Assembly: GCF_007741535.1 (NCBI RefSeq)
Contig: NZ_CP036525.1
Location: 4,278,001-4,342,000 of the forward strand
Reading direction: 5' to 3'
DNA: 64,000 bases
Source: Rubripirellula lacrimiformis
GTDB taxonomy: Bacteria > Planctomycetota > Planctomycetia > Pirellulales > Pirellulaceae
Part shown: one piece after another, positions 46,277 to 54,971 of the stretch
Layout: every line of letters begins with the position of its first letter
Numbering within the stretch: the stretch's first letter is position 1
The notes under the pieces: generated by a model
The model's input: the letters and a program-made list of their open reading frames with translations, nothing else
What the model was told of the DNA's origin: nothing
Databases searched by the model: none
Program-made: the position numbers and the translations under genes

Positions 46277-46555
46277 ATGCTTACCGACAACCCATACCGT
46301 CCATCACTAGCCGAGTCCCGGCTTCAGAGGCGTTTTGACACAACGCACTGGACGTGCACTGCTTGGCGGTCCCCGCTTCGTAGCGTATGTGCGGTTCTCG
46401 CAACGTTCTCTTCGCTCGGAATGCTGCTCCTTTCCGTTGTCACTGTCGAACCAGACACACGTCGCGACGCAACGATCTTGGCGATAGCCTGCGTTACTGT
46501 TGGCTCGTTGTCTCTGTTGGCTGTATATTTGCTTCGGCGACGATACGTCAATTGA
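46277..46555 (+). CDS. Cassette: NPY-motif two-helix membrane protein, 92 aa
   Basis: Begins MLTDNPYRPS, followed by two hydrophobic segments (VCAVLATFSSLGMLLLSVV and ILAIACVTVGSLSLLAVYLL) and a basic end. It shares the N-terminal NPY start and two-helix design with the cassette proteins at 50098 and 56126. Cassette start TTATCC (46256) matches R'' GGATAAC (46626). Confidence 0.6.
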   Translation: MLTDNPYRPSLAESRLQRRFDTTHWTCTAWRSPLRSVCAVLATFSSLGMLLLSVVTVEPDTRRDATILAIACVTVGSLSLLAVYLLRRRYVN

Positions 46556-46625
46556 CATTGTCGCTTGCGATTTCAACGCGATTGTCGCTAACTATTTTGT
46601 CCGCCCAAAACCGAATCAAGACGGC

Positions 46626-46716
46626 GGATAACAACGGCATGCAAACGGAGCGGCGGTGATTACCATTTACAAGTGGTTGCATCAACGCCGCCGCCCAATG
46701 ATGCCAACCGTTCCCC
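46626..46716 (+). other. attC site (91 bp)
   Basis: R'' GGATAAC, left arm GCATGCAAACGGAGCGGCGG, right arm CGCCGCCGCCCAATGATGCC, R' GTTCCCC at 46710 followed by GACTGA. Confidence 0.88.
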
Positions 46717-46737
46717 GACTGATGATTACCCACGGTC

Positions 46738-47175
46738 ATGCGATCTCAAAACGCAACGTTTTACGGCGCGGAACCTGAATCCGATGGCGAGCATATTCGC
46801 GGTGTTTCAATATCCCGATTTCTCGCTGCTGGACTTTCGCCTCAAGGCTGGACTATCGATGCTGCCGACTGCTGGCGCGACGCTGGCTTCGTGTTGAAGA
46901 TTCACCGCGCCACGACGAACATGCAAATCATAACAACGCCCTATCCTGACGCAGACAATCGCTGGATACTTCAAATCGCTCCTTCATTTGTGCCCGGTGT
47001 TCTGGGCCGGATGCTCGGACGCACAATTTCCGCGTCGCCTGAGGAGCTGCACGAAGTCGCCACCGAATCAAAACGGTATCTGACCGACGCTGGGTTCTAC
47101 AACTTTCGGTGGTGCTGGGACGATTTCGCTGATTCGGAGGAATGTGCTTGCGATCCGCCGGCACCACCACGATAA
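46738..47175 (+). CDS. Cassette: soluble 145-aa protein, unassigned
   Basis: Starts MRSQNATFYGAEPESDGEHI. No signal or membrane helix is seen. It contains WTIDAADCWRDAGFVLKI and a closing YNFRWCWDDFADSEECACD, rich in Trp and Cys. No family recognised. Cassette start TTCCCC (46711) matches R'' GGGGAAC (47200). Confidence 0.55.
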   Translation: MRSQNATFYGAEPESDGEHIRGVSISRFLAAGLSPQGWTIDAADCWRDAGFVLKIHRATTNMQIITTPYPDADNRWILQIAPSFVPGVLGRMLGRTISASPEELHEVATESKRYLTDAGFYNFRWCWDDFADSEECACDPPAPPR

Positions 47176-47199
47176 TTTGCGTGACACTAAGACAAATGC

Positions 47200-47289
47200 G
47201 GGGAACCATGCGATGATACGGAGCGGCGGTGGTCGCCGGTTTGAAGTGGTAAGTCAATCGCCGCCGCCCGCATATCGCTACCGTTCCCC
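47200..47289 (+). other. attC site (90 bp)
   Basis: R'' GGGGAAC, left arm GATGATACGGAGCGGCGG, right arm TCGCCGCCGCCCGCATATC, R' GTTCCCC at 47283. Confidence 0.88.
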
Positions 47290-47305
47290 GATGGAGATAA
47301 TGCAG

Positions 47306-48463
47306 ATGCGACTTGCAATCCTACTCGCCATCGCAAGCATCTGTGCTTCGCCTTGCGATGCCACGGATCGCTTTTACGATGACATCAGCGCTGAGTCACC
47401 AAATGGTGTATGGCGACTCGATGCCAAATCTCCTGACAATCTTATCGACGGATACCACCCATGGCAGGACGACTTCGTCTACACAATGCACCAGCGTGGA
47501 CAGCAAGTCTGGACACGCAAACAAACCGAACAAGAGCCCGAGGAGTATTCACCGGCTAAGATCGTTGTTGCCGATGATGGTTGGGCTGCCATTCATACCG
47601 GTTGGGATCAACTAGTTTTCGTTGACGCCAGTGGACGCAACTGTGGTCGCATTGATGATCTTAAGGAGATTCTGTCAAAGAAGGACCGAAGCGAATTTAC
47701 CACTTGGTCTACCGCAGGCGTAATTTGGACGCCGTATTCGCTATGGCATTTCGCAAATGTTGACGGGAAACGTATCTTTGTGATTCGGCTTTGGTGGGGG
47801 CACCAAATGATATTTGATCCCGCAAACGGTCAACGCCTAAAACCGAATCCGACCTTCGTAAAGGCGATTCGCGATTGGCAAGTTGAACACTGCCGCAACG
47901 TATTGGCCGGGGCCGTGGCTGATGGCATCAACGACGATTCGGCCGACAAACTGTTGACGCCTGCTCTGTTAGCTGGACAACTAGATATTCGCGATGCGAT
48001 ACCGCACCTGCGAGAATTAGAGAAATCAAATTTTGTAGGCCTTTACGGCGGTTCAATGGCTTCAGACGTTTCGCCGGGGGCCATCAGCCCATTTTTTATT
48101 CAGCAATTCACTCTTCGACAGGTCTCGCAGCTGTCGCTTCGCCGCCTTGGTGAATCGCCCGAACCGTTACCTGTTTTCGAGTTTCCAAAACATCGAGTGG
48201 ATGGCAATTTGCGCCCCGAGCCTCGGGACGACCGCGAGAAACTCGTTGCGTCAATCAAGCGGGGGATGTCTGCACCGGAGGTGCTTAGAATACTCGGTTC
48301 GCCTGACTTCATCAGCTATCCCGAATGGTCGTACGACCTCGACTGTGGCGATCCGAAAACTGCTAAGATATTGTGGGACTCGCACCACGTGAAGGATGTG
48401 ACCCTTACTAAACCATTGTGGAAGGATGGTCTAGTCCGCGACAAGCTGGTCGTCGCATACTGA
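47306..48463 (+). CDS. Cassette: large exported protein, 385 aa
   Basis: The ATG at 47306 gives a clean signal peptide (MRLAILLAIASICASPCDA); ATGs at 47291 and 47300 are close alternatives. The N-terminal half resembles a beta-propeller-like repeat (GVWRLDAKSPDN, DGWAAIHTGWDQLVFVDASG, FDPANGQRLKPNPTF). The last ~70 residues (IKRGMSAPEVLRILGSPDFI) are like the small SmpA/OmlA outer-membrane module. It is the largest cassette product here. Cassette start TTCCCC (47284) matches R'' GGGGAAC (48469). Confidence 0.62.
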   Translation: MRLAILLAIASICASPCDATDRFYDDISAESPNGVWRLDAKSPDNLIDGYHPWQDDFVYTMHQRGQQVWTRKQTEQEPEEYSPAKIVVADDGWAAIHTGWDQLVFVDASGRNCGRIDDLKEILSKKDRSEFTTWSTAGVIWTPYSLWHFANVDGKRIFVIRLWWGHQMIFDPANGQRLKPNPTFVKAIRDWQVEHCRNVLAGAVADGINDDSADKLLTPALLAGQLDIRDAIPHLRELEKSNFVGLYGGSMASDVSPGAISPFFIQQFTLRQVSQLSLRRLGESPEPLPVFEFPKHRVDGNLRPEPRDDREKLVASIKRGMSAPEVLRILGSPDFISYPEWSYDLDCGDPKTAKILWDSHHVKDVTLTKPLWKDGLVRDKLVVAY

Positions 48464-48468
48464 AGAAC

Positions 48469-48561
48469 GGGGAACCAGCGATTGCAGCGGTACTCGCATC
48501 GCGGTGTCACACGAAAATGGAACGTGTGCGAGCGCGAGTCCGCTGAATCGGGCCGTTCCCC
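48469..48561 (+). other. attC site (93 bp)
   Basis: R'' GGGGAAC, left arm GATTGCAGCGGTACTCGCATC, right arm GTGCGAGCGCGAGTCCGCTG, R' GTTCCCC at 48555 followed by GACTAA. The arms differ from most neighbours. Confidence 0.82.
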
Positions 48562-48570
48562 GACTAAGTC

Positions 48571-48849
48571 ATGCTCGAGATTGGCGACCTTTTTGTCGTG
48601 CTTATCATCGCATTCTGTGCGTGTGCGGGAATCCCTGTCGCTCGCATGAATCGCCGAGATCAACCACGCGGCGCCACCATCATGCTCATGGCTGCCATTG
48701 CACTTGCGTTCGGCTTTGCAATTACGAACTTCGGTTTTGGGGCCTATGTAATCATCGGTGCGTTTGCCGTATCATTCCTGATGACACTCGGCTACTTCAA
48801 TGCGAGACGACGACTTTTGGACCAACCGGGCGACAGTGGCGACAAATAG
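48571..48849 (+). CDS. Two-gene cassette, gene 1: membrane protein, 92 aa
   Basis: Two or three hydrophobic segments (IGDLFVVLIIAFCACAGIPV, IMLMAAIALAFGFAITNF, YVIIGAFAVSFLMTLGYF). No family recognised. No attC lies between this gene and the next (45 bp apart), so both travel in one cassette, which starts TTCCCC at 48556 and ends with R'' GGGGAAC at 49275. Confidence 0.58.
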   Translation: MLEIGDLFVVLIIAFCACAGIPVARMNRRDQPRGATIMLMAAIALAFGFAITNFGFGAYVIIGAFAVSFLMTLGYFNARRRLLDQPGDSGDK

Positions 48850-48894
48850 TCTCTCGACGAATCCGCCCGTAGACGCGGACGCATCTTCGAATTC

Positions 48895-49245
48895 ATGACC
48901 GTAGCGGAATACACAGCGGTATGTGCCCGATGCCAACGCCGCCTTGGGTGGCGGATGGCGGGTGCGATCGCCGTGATGTTCGTTGCGCTGGGCATCGCCA
49001 ATCTTGTTCGCTTGGCCAATCCCAACTTGGCTGGCATTCTTGCTCCTGTCGTAATGTTCTTTGTTGGATTTCCTCTGATGCTCCTTGGCTTCTATCACGC
49101 AGATCGAACCTATCTCAAATACCCGCAGTTGATCTGCCCATACTGCCAAGGCAATCTTTCCCGTTCGAGATCTGTTATCATTGCGACTGGGAACTGCCCG
49201 TCGTGTGGACGTCGCGTGTTGGCTGACGATGCGATTGGAAACTGA
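48895..49245 (+). CDS. Two-gene cassette, gene 2: membrane protein with zinc ribbon
   Basis: 116 aa. An N-terminal CARCQRR and a C-terminal CPYCQGN...CPSCGRR supply Cys pairs for a zinc ribbon. Between them are two membrane helices (GAIAVMFVALGIANLV, LAPVVMFFVGFPLMLLGFY). Family unknown. It belongs to the same cassette as the preceding gene. Confidence 0.62.
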   Translation: MTVAEYTAVCARCQRRLGWRMAGAIAVMFVALGIANLVRLANPNLAGILAPVVMFFVGFPLMLLGFYHADRTYLKYPQLICPYCQGNLSRSRSVIIATGNCPSCGRRVLADDAIGN

Positions 49246-49274
49246 TTGCTCATTCAACCGCACTACGAAGATGC

Positions 49275-49364
49275 GGGGAACCAAACGATGCAACCGAGCG
49301 GCGAAATCGGGCGTTTTGAAGTGGTTGATCTTCCGTCGCCGCCGGCTGATCAGCACCGTTACCC
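49275..49364 (+). other. attC site (90 bp)
   Basis: R'' GGGGAAC, left arm GATGCAACCGAGCGGCGA, right arm CGTCGCCGCCGGCTGATC, R' GTTACCC at 49358 followed by GACTGA. Close twin of the site at 44090. Confidence 0.9.
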
Positions 49365-49391
49365 GACTGACTGCACTCTCTTTCGTCGACG

Positions 49392-49992
<601 letters not shown>

Positions 49993-50097
49993 GTGAATGT
50001 TTGATTCTGTTTGGCACGCATTCGTTCTCGGCGTCCAACTGATCGGCAACAAGTTCCCTACCGTCACTGACCCTAGCCACGAACGACATGGTGTGCG

Positions 50098-50436
50098 ATG
50101 ACCAATCCTTACGCCCCCTCGCGTGCGTCTACGGATGTTGAACGTGACGACCGCGTGCGTCAAATGCGCATACAAGGTTTGGTCTTGCTGTTGATTGGAT
50201 CAATCGCGGGATTTGTGGCACTCTGGTTTATTTTCTCCGCGTTTGATCTTCGCCGCGCTTTTCCGGACCTTACGGACCGCGGCCCGTACGCTGACCCGGA
50301 TTGGCCAAAAACTCAAATGCAATGGTTCGTGATTTGGATCGGCGGCGCGTCGGTTCTCGCAATCCTACTGTTGATTGCAGGCTATCGTCGGTTTGCCTAT
50401 GCTAGAACCAAATACAGAGCGTTGACCAACACCTAG
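50098..50436 (+). CDS. Cassette: NPY-motif two-helix membrane protein, 112 aa
   Basis: Begins MTNPYAPSRAST. Two helices (GLVLLLIGSIAGFVALWFIF and FVIWIGGASVLAILLLIAGY) flank a short extracytoplasmic loop. It is of the same design as the cassette proteins at 46277 and 56126. Cassette start TTCGTC (49987); the R'' GTCGAAC (50448) matches in six of seven positions. Confidence 0.6.
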   Translation: MTNPYAPSRASTDVERDDRVRQMRIQGLVLLLIGSIAGFVALWFIFSAFDLRRAFPDLTDRGPYADPDWPKTQMQWFVIWIGGASVLAILLLIAGYRRFAYARTKYRALTNT

Positions 50437-50447
50437 CCCAATATCGC

Positions 50448-50538
50448 GTCGAACCATGCGTTGCACCGAAGCGGCGGTGGTGCGGTTTAGTGAAATGGAA
50501 GAATCTCTCCCGCCGCTCGGTGAACGCGGCCGTTACCC
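50448..50538 (+). other. attC site (91 bp)
   Basis: R'' GTCGAAC, left arm GTTGCACCGAAGCGGCGG, right arm CCCGCCGCTCGGTGAACG, R' GTTACCC at 50532 followed by GACTGAA. Confidence 0.86.
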
Positions 50539-50562
50539 GACTGAAAGTTCCGCACTACCTTG

Positions 50563-50994
50563 ATGCTTGCCGACGACAAATCGCTACCCAACGAACTGCG
50601 ATGGTTGATTGCGTTGCGTGTCTACAACCTCCAACCGTGGTTCATCTCTCGGCAGCGCAACGAATACGAATTCGCGTCCACAGCATTTGGCTACGAAGAC
50701 ATCAACAATCGGGCGGTGTTCACTTTTGCACGGCGGCAGGACTGCGACGACTTTGCCGGGCTCGAAATCGTCGACGGTGTTGTTCGTCCGAACGTTATTT
50801 ACTTCCATCCCGTATTCGGCTCGGGGCCAACACCTGCTCCCCGCACGTGGGATATTGTGTGTGGCGAATACGCGGACGTTTTTGCATTCCTGGCTGATGT
50901 GATCGCTCCGGCTATGCGAGACTGGGCGTTGACCGAAGATGCGGCCGATATAGACTACGACTACCGTGAAGCGAAGCCACAGGACGGCGGGTAA
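50563..50994 (+). CDS. Cassette: soluble 143-aa protein, possibly immunity-like
   Basis: Starts MLADDKSLPNELRWLIALRV. It contains YEDINNRAVFTFARRQDCDD and WDIVCGEYADVFAFLADVIA, loosely like SMI1/KNR4 (SUKH)-type proteins in which a globular domain ends with a helix after a phenylalanine-rich strand. The likeness is weak and no key residue decides it. The stop TAA lies in R'' GGGTAAC (50989). Cassette start TTACCC (50533) matches it. Confidence 0.5.
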   Translation: MLADDKSLPNELRWLIALRVYNLQPWFISRQRNEYEFASTAFGYEDINNRAVFTFARRQDCDDFAGLEIVDGVVRPNVIYFHPVFGSGPTPAPRTWDIVCGEYADVFAFLADVIAPAMRDWALTEDAADIDYDYREAKPQDGG

Positions 50995-51079
50995 CCAAGC
51001 CATGCAACGGAGCACGGCTTGCGCGGTTGTTGGCAATGGACAGTTCAACTTCCGTGCCCGCTGATGGCCGCCGTTATCC
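50989..51079 (+). other. attC site (91 bp)
   Basis: R'' GGGTAAC, left arm CCATGCAACGGAGCACGGC, right arm CCGTGCCCGCTGATGGCC, R' GTTATCC at 51073. Confidence 0.88.
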
Positions 51080-51086
51080 GAATGAA

Positions 51087-51833
51087 ATGACGAATGCGAC
51101 GATAGACCATTCCGAACGTCTTGCGATTCGTCATCTTTTTTGGATCACGCTTGGCGTTGCTCTCGCATTTTGCGTGAGCCGTGGTCTTGTGTTGCTTCGC
51201 TTTCCCGTTGATGCGCACTACCGCAATTTGTCTTCGGTCGAACCGATTGACCCAGTTGGCATTCTCATTGCCGGAGCTTATGGCTGTGCAATATCGTTGT
51301 TTTCGATTGCTGCTCGAAGCAAACAGTTCTGGGCTAGCCCAGGAAAAACGCTCTCGCTGATCATCGCTTGCATGTGCCTGATCGACTGGATTCTCACACT
51401 AGTCGCAACGCTCGTAGTCCGGGCGCGGCTCTCTGTTGAGCTCGCGCCTGGAGTTTCGGATCTGCGCGGCGAATTGTTTGGGATCTGGTACGACGTCTTG
51501 GTTGAAGAGGTCGGCTTTGTTCTCTGTCTTCCAATTTTGACTTTCGTGATCTACAAAACACGACGGCAAAGAATCGCGTGGCGCGTCGCATACAATGGAT
51601 TCCTGGTGTTTGCGATATGTGCTGCGACGTGGAATCACTTTGACCTTTCGCCATATATTCCCCGGTTCGTGCTCTATCATTGGTATCCGATTTGCATGGC
51701 AATTCCAGCATTCGCAATTCTGATCGCGATATGTGTCGATTGCGTGAATCAACATTCTGTAGACTGGTGGACCCTCTACGGAGCTGCAAGTGTCTTTTCC
51801 GTTTGGATAGCTCTGGTAGCACTATCGTTCTAA
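51087..51833 (+). CDS. Cassette: polytopic membrane protein, 248 aa
   Basis: The ATG at 51087 is eight bases past R'; the earlier ATG at 51027 lies in the attC. About seven hydrophobic segments (HLFWITLGVALAFCVSRGL, ILIAGAYGCAISLFSIAA, LSLIIACMCLIDWILTLVA, VGFVLCLPILTFVIY, YNGFLVFAICAATW, YPICMAIPAFAILIAICV, ASVFSVWIALVALSF). No transporter signature seen. Cassette start TTATCC (51074) matches R'' GGATAAC (51844). Confidence 0.62.
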   Translation: MTNATIDHSERLAIRHLFWITLGVALAFCVSRGLVLLRFPVDAHYRNLSSVEPIDPVGILIAGAYGCAISLFSIAARSKQFWASPGKTLSLIIACMCLIDWILTLVATLVVRARLSVELAPGVSDLRGELFGIWYDVLVEEVGFVLCLPILTFVIYKTRRQRIAWRVAYNGFLVFAICAATWNHFDLSPYIPRFVLYHWYPICMAIPAFAILIAICVDCVNQHSVDWWTLYGAASVFSVWIALVALSF

Positions 51834-51843
51834 TTGTTCTTGC

Positions 51844-51933
51844 GGATAACCATCGCATCCACCGAAGTCGGGCTTGCGAGTTATTACAAATGGACAATCA
51901 ACTTTCCCGACTCGGTGATGCGGGTCGTTCGTC
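51844..51933 (+). other. attC site (90 bp)
   Basis: R'' GGATAAC, left arm GCATCCACCGAAGTCGGGC, right arm TCCCGACTCGGTGATGC, R' GTTCGTC at 51927. Confidence 0.88.
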
Positions 51934-51963
51934 GACAAATCATCCACGCTTGGACAACGCTTC

Positions 51964-52287
51964 ATGGCTGACCCCAAAGACCAAACGTCTCTCACGGACC
52001 ATCTCGCGCCGCTGAAATGGCATGGGCCCATGGAGGCATCTGGGATGACGACGTGGTTCGCTAGCACGCAGTTCGGGCAATACATGGTCAAGCAACTCAA
52101 AGGACGCACGAATTGGTCCTATTCATATCAGAATGGTGGACGAGCGACTGAATGTGACTCAATTGAAGCTGGCAAGGCAGCTGCGTGGGAACACTGGTGC
52201 GAGAATATTCAGCGATGCTTTACTCCTCATCCAATGGATCACACGCTGATTGAATGGCCAGACGACAAGACCGATACCACCGGCTGA
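51964..52287 (+). CDS. Cassette: soluble 107-aa protein, unassigned
   Basis: MADPKDQTSLTDHLAPLKWH, Trp-rich, with MTTWFASTQFGQYMVKQL and NWSYSYQNGGRATECDS. No family recognised. The cassette starts TTCGTC (51928), and its R'' GGCGAAC (52356) matches in six of seven positions. The attC that follows was split by the IS91-type element. Confidence 0.55.
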   Translation: MADPKDQTSLTDHLAPLKWHGPMEASGMTTWFASTQFGQYMVKQLKGRTNWSYSYQNGGRATECDSIEAGKAAAWEHWCENIQRCFTPHPMDHTLIEWPDDKTDTTG

Positions 52288-52355
52288 TGTCCGGATAGTA
52301 TATGTTCAATGGACGACTGAGAATGCCCTCGCGGTTCTTAGGTCCTGCGAAGGGC

Positions 52356-52362
52356 GGCGAAC
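52356..52362 (+). other. Left part (R'') of an attC split by an IS91-type insertion
   Basis: GGCGAAC. It joins 54972-55054 to give a 90-bp attC when the intervening 2609 bp are removed; the insertion lies directly after GAAC. Confidence 0.85.
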
Positions 52363-52442
52363 CAATAAGGATTTGACATCGCGAGCTTGCGAGCCGATGT
52401 TCAAGTCGTTTGTTCAAGAAGCCCGGAGGTTAGCGCCGGTGG

Positions 52443-52685
52443 TTACTTGGGTTTTGCTTCCGGTTGCGTCTGCGCGTCGAGTGCCCAGGTCGGCACTTGC
52501 GAGATTGCTGTGCCAGTTTCTGGTTCGTCGCCCACTGCTGTTGACGTTACTGACCGCAGCTCAGTGCTCCTGAGCGTCGTTGATGCTGGATTTTCTCGAT
52601 CGTTGTTGACGTTGCCGCGCACCTTCAGCCCCCGCCCTCCCGGTGACGCTTCGAATGATTCATGACGCTGCTTTGAAGTTCTCAT
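52443..52685 (-). CDS. Small frame following the IS91-type transposase
   Basis: An 80-aa frame whose ATG directly follows the transposase stop (TAA then ATG). It holds SPGGRGLKVRGNVNNDREN and ends TQPEAKPK. A homologous frame exists in the deleted copy (39512-39754) with most differences in the second half. It may be a real accessory frame or only the conserved 3' end of the element. Confidence 0.3.
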   Translation of the reverse strand: MRTSKQRHESFEASPGGRGLKVRGNVNNDRENPASTTLRSTELRSVTSTAVGDEPETGTAISQVPTWALDAQTQPEAKPK

Positions 52686-53837
52686 TTATCCACTGTCGAA
52701 ATATGTCAGCGAATGTTCGGGGATGATCCGGGCCGATTGCAGCGACTCGTAGGTCACCTCCACCACCCGCAACTGGCCGCCACAGACGGCACACCGAAGC
52801 GGCGCCGTCAGTGGTTTCTCTTGCGGTGCGTGGCCGCTGCCCAGCCAGAAAGTCCAGCCCAAGAACAGCCACACCAACCACTTCACCTCCTCGATGGCCA
52901 GTTTGCTGTTCGAGCTCATCCAGCCGTAGTGCCGGATCTTGTGGAAGCCCGGTGGCAGAACGTGCTGTAAGAAGCTCGCGACGAACGTTTCGCCGGCGAC
53001 ACGCTTGGTTTCCATTCGCTTCGGCTTGCTGCGGCGAATCGTATAAATCACTTCCGCTTCATCGACCGACACGATGCGACTGTTGTTGATCGCCACGCGG
53101 TGCACGTACGGTGCCAAGTACTTCAGCGTCGGCACGCCGTGTCCGACCGGTTGGATGTCGACGACGAAGTTTTTGTCCCAAGCTTGCTTGGGAACACAGT
53201 CATAGAGGCCCGCCGTCCGGAGTTCGTCGGCGAGCTTGGCCTTGTAGACTCGTATCAACGTCGCATGATGGAACAGGAAGTTCTTCGGTGTGCTCTGCCA
53301 CGAGACCGCATTGCCGCTCTCATCCAACTTCACTCCGCCGCCGGGAACGACATAGTGAATGTGCGGATGATAGACGGCAGGGTCACGCCCCCAAGTATGC
53401 AGCACACCGAAGAACCCCAGCACGCAACCGCGCAGGGCCTTGGTCGCCGCGCCGACGTCGCGGATGCTCTGGCTACTGGCATCGAATAGACAGCGGTATC
53501 CGTCTTGCTGATGAGCGCGCAGCACCAAGCCCAGTTCACGAGGGACCGTGAAAGTGACGAGGAAGTGATGCACTGGCATTAACTTGACGGACTGCGTTTC
53601 AATCCACAGCTGCGTTTTCTCGTGACCACAGTTCGGGCAGTGCCGATTGCCACACGAACGCCCGACCCAGTGTTCTCGCCCGCATCCGTCGCATTGATAG
53701 TGAACGCCACCAAGCGCGCCGGTACGGCAACGCGTGATCACGCCAAGAACTTTCTGCTGGATGACTGAGACGGAGCCGGGATTCTGTTTCAAGTAAGCCG
53801 GTGCGAACTGCCGTAAGGCATCGCTGACGCTGGGCAT
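52686..53837 (-). CDS. IS91-family (Y2-type) transposase
   Basis: 383 aa. An N-terminal zinc-binding region (QCDGCGREHWVGRSCGNRHC then CPNCGHEKT) precedes the HUH catalytic domain with YHPHIHYVVPGGG and the Tyr region YLAPYVHRVAINN, then FLQHVLPPGFHKIRHYGWM and a C-terminal CAVCGG. The family transposes by rolling-circle replication. The gene starts 16 bp after the recombinase gene on the same strand, so they form an operon. It looks intact. Confidence 0.9.
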   Translation of the reverse strand: MPSVSDALRQFAPAYLKQNPGSVSVIQQKVLGVITRCRTGALGGVHYQCDGCGREHWVGRSCGNRHCPNCGHEKTQLWIETQSVKLMPVHHFLVTFTVPRELGLVLRAHQQDGYRCLFDASSQSIRDVGAATKALRGCVLGFFGVLHTWGRDPAVYHPHIHYVVPGGGVKLDESGNAVSWQSTPKNFLFHHATLIRVYKAKLADELRTAGLYDCVPKQAWDKNFVVDIQPVGHGVPTLKYLAPYVHRVAINNSRIVSVDEAEVIYTIRRSKPKRMETKRVAGETFVASFLQHVLPPGFHKIRHYGWMSSNSKLAIEEVKWLVWLFLGWTFWLGSGHAPQEKPLTAPLRCAVCGGQLRVVEVTYESLQSARIIPEHSLTYFDSG

Positions 53838-53853
53838 CTTGCTGATGCAGAGG

Positions 53854-54831
53854 CTACTTCAACTTAGCTTTCGCACCGGCATCGTTGCCGTCGTCTTCTC
53901 CGGGCGATTTGCCGAACATCATGTTAATGACCTCGCGCGAGTTGGCCTCGGCGGTGTCGGTCAAGTGCAGGTAGATCATGGTGGACTGTAGCGAAGAGTG
54001 CCCCATCAGTTTCTGGAGGGCCTTCAATCCGACGCCCGCTTCGAGTAGGTGCGTCGCGTAACAATGCCGGAGCGTGTGCAGCGTGACTTTCTTGCCCAGG
54101 TTCATCGTTCCGGTGATCTTGGCGATGGCTTCCTGAACGGTCTTTTCAGACATCGGGTTCTTGGCCGTGCTGATCCCGTGCTTGGCCAGTGAGTGCCCGC
54201 GTCGATTGCCGGGGAACAGCAACGACGGATGCTGGTGCGTGCACCAATAGCTTCGCAACAACTTCAGCGTTGAAGGTGGCAGCGGCAGTAAGCGATCTTT
54301 GGCTCCTTTCCCGCGATGGATGTGAGCGAACCCGCGAGCGGCATCGATGTCACCAACCTGCAAGCTCAAGGCTTCGTTGAGCCGCAGTCCCATGGTGTAA
54401 ACGGTCCAAAAGAAGACAAGCAGGCGTTGAGTCTTGGTGATCTGCATGATGCGGTGGACCTGCTCGATGGTCAGTACGACTGGCAGCGTTTTGGCGTTCT
54501 GCAGCTTGAGCATCGCGAAGATCTCCCAGTCGCGTTTGCAGGTGAAGGTGAAGAAGAACTTCACGCCCGAGAGTGCGACCCGAAGCGACCCATTGGCGAA
54601 CTCGCGATCATTCTTGAGGTGTAGAAAGAACTGGCGGAGTTGCGTTTCGGTGACCTTGTCGGGACTGCACTTCGCAAAGTCGGACAGTTGCCGGACGGCA
54701 CGGATGTAGCCATCGTGAGTGCGTTTCGCCTTTCCGGTAAGATGCAGGTCCTCGGAAAGACGCTGGCGAAGTTCGGCAGGAAAGTAACGACCGCGTGGAT
54801 TTGCAGGAGTCTGGGGGTTAGACTTGGGCAT
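53854..54831 (-). CDS. Tyrosine recombinase carried by the IS91-type element
   Basis: 325 aa. The N-terminal SAM-like domain (RTHDGYIRAVRQLSDFAKCS) is followed by the catalytic domain with Arg in TMGLRLNEALSLQVGDID, Lys in HRGKGAKDRLLPL, HTLRHCYATHLL, LMGHSSLQSTMIYLHL with the Tyr nucleophile, and a Lys/Ala tail. All R-K-H-R-H-Y positions appear present. Such recombinases are often found upstream of IS91-type transposases in this phylum; whether they also act on attC sites is not known. Confidence 0.9.
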   Translation of the reverse strand: MPKSNPQTPANPRGRYFPAELRQRLSEDLHLTGKAKRTHDGYIRAVRQLSDFAKCSPDKVTETQLRQFFLHLKNDREFANGSLRVALSGVKFFFTFTCKRDWEIFAMLKLQNAKTLPVVLTIEQVHRIMQITKTQRLLVFFWTVYTMGLRLNEALSLQVGDIDAARGFAHIHRGKGAKDRLLPLPPSTLKLLRSYWCTHQHPSLLFPGNRRGHSLAKHGISTAKNPMSEKTVQEAIAKITGTMNLGKKVTLHTLRHCYATHLLEAGVGLKALQKLMGHSSLQSTMIYLHLTDTAEANSREVINMMFGKSPGEDDGNDAGAKAKLK

Positions 54832-54971
54832 GGATGTGTTCCTGTAGCAGGAGGAGTTGATGGGCTGTTCACAGCGAACAGCTCCTCCTGCCAGGATGCT
54901 TCAGCGAAACCTCAACTCCCTCATCAATTCCACCTCACCAAAATCCCGCCGCGATAGCGGCTTACTTGAAC

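Larger units (their letters stand above)
52363..54967 (-). mobile_element. IS91-type element with its own tyrosine recombinase, inserted at an attC R''
   Basis: About 2.6 kb. The oriented 5' end is at the right (AAGTAAGCCGCTATCGCGGC on the reverse strand), the 3' end at the left, abutting GTTC (GAAC on the plus strand), the target type known for the IS91 family. GAAC stands on both sides (52359 and 54968), so it is either a 4-bp duplication or part of the element end. A stem-loop GCTGTTCACAGCGAACAGC lies at about 54866-54884. It carries a recombinase gene and a Y2-type transposase gene, both intact, plus a short 3' frame. Confidence 0.85.
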
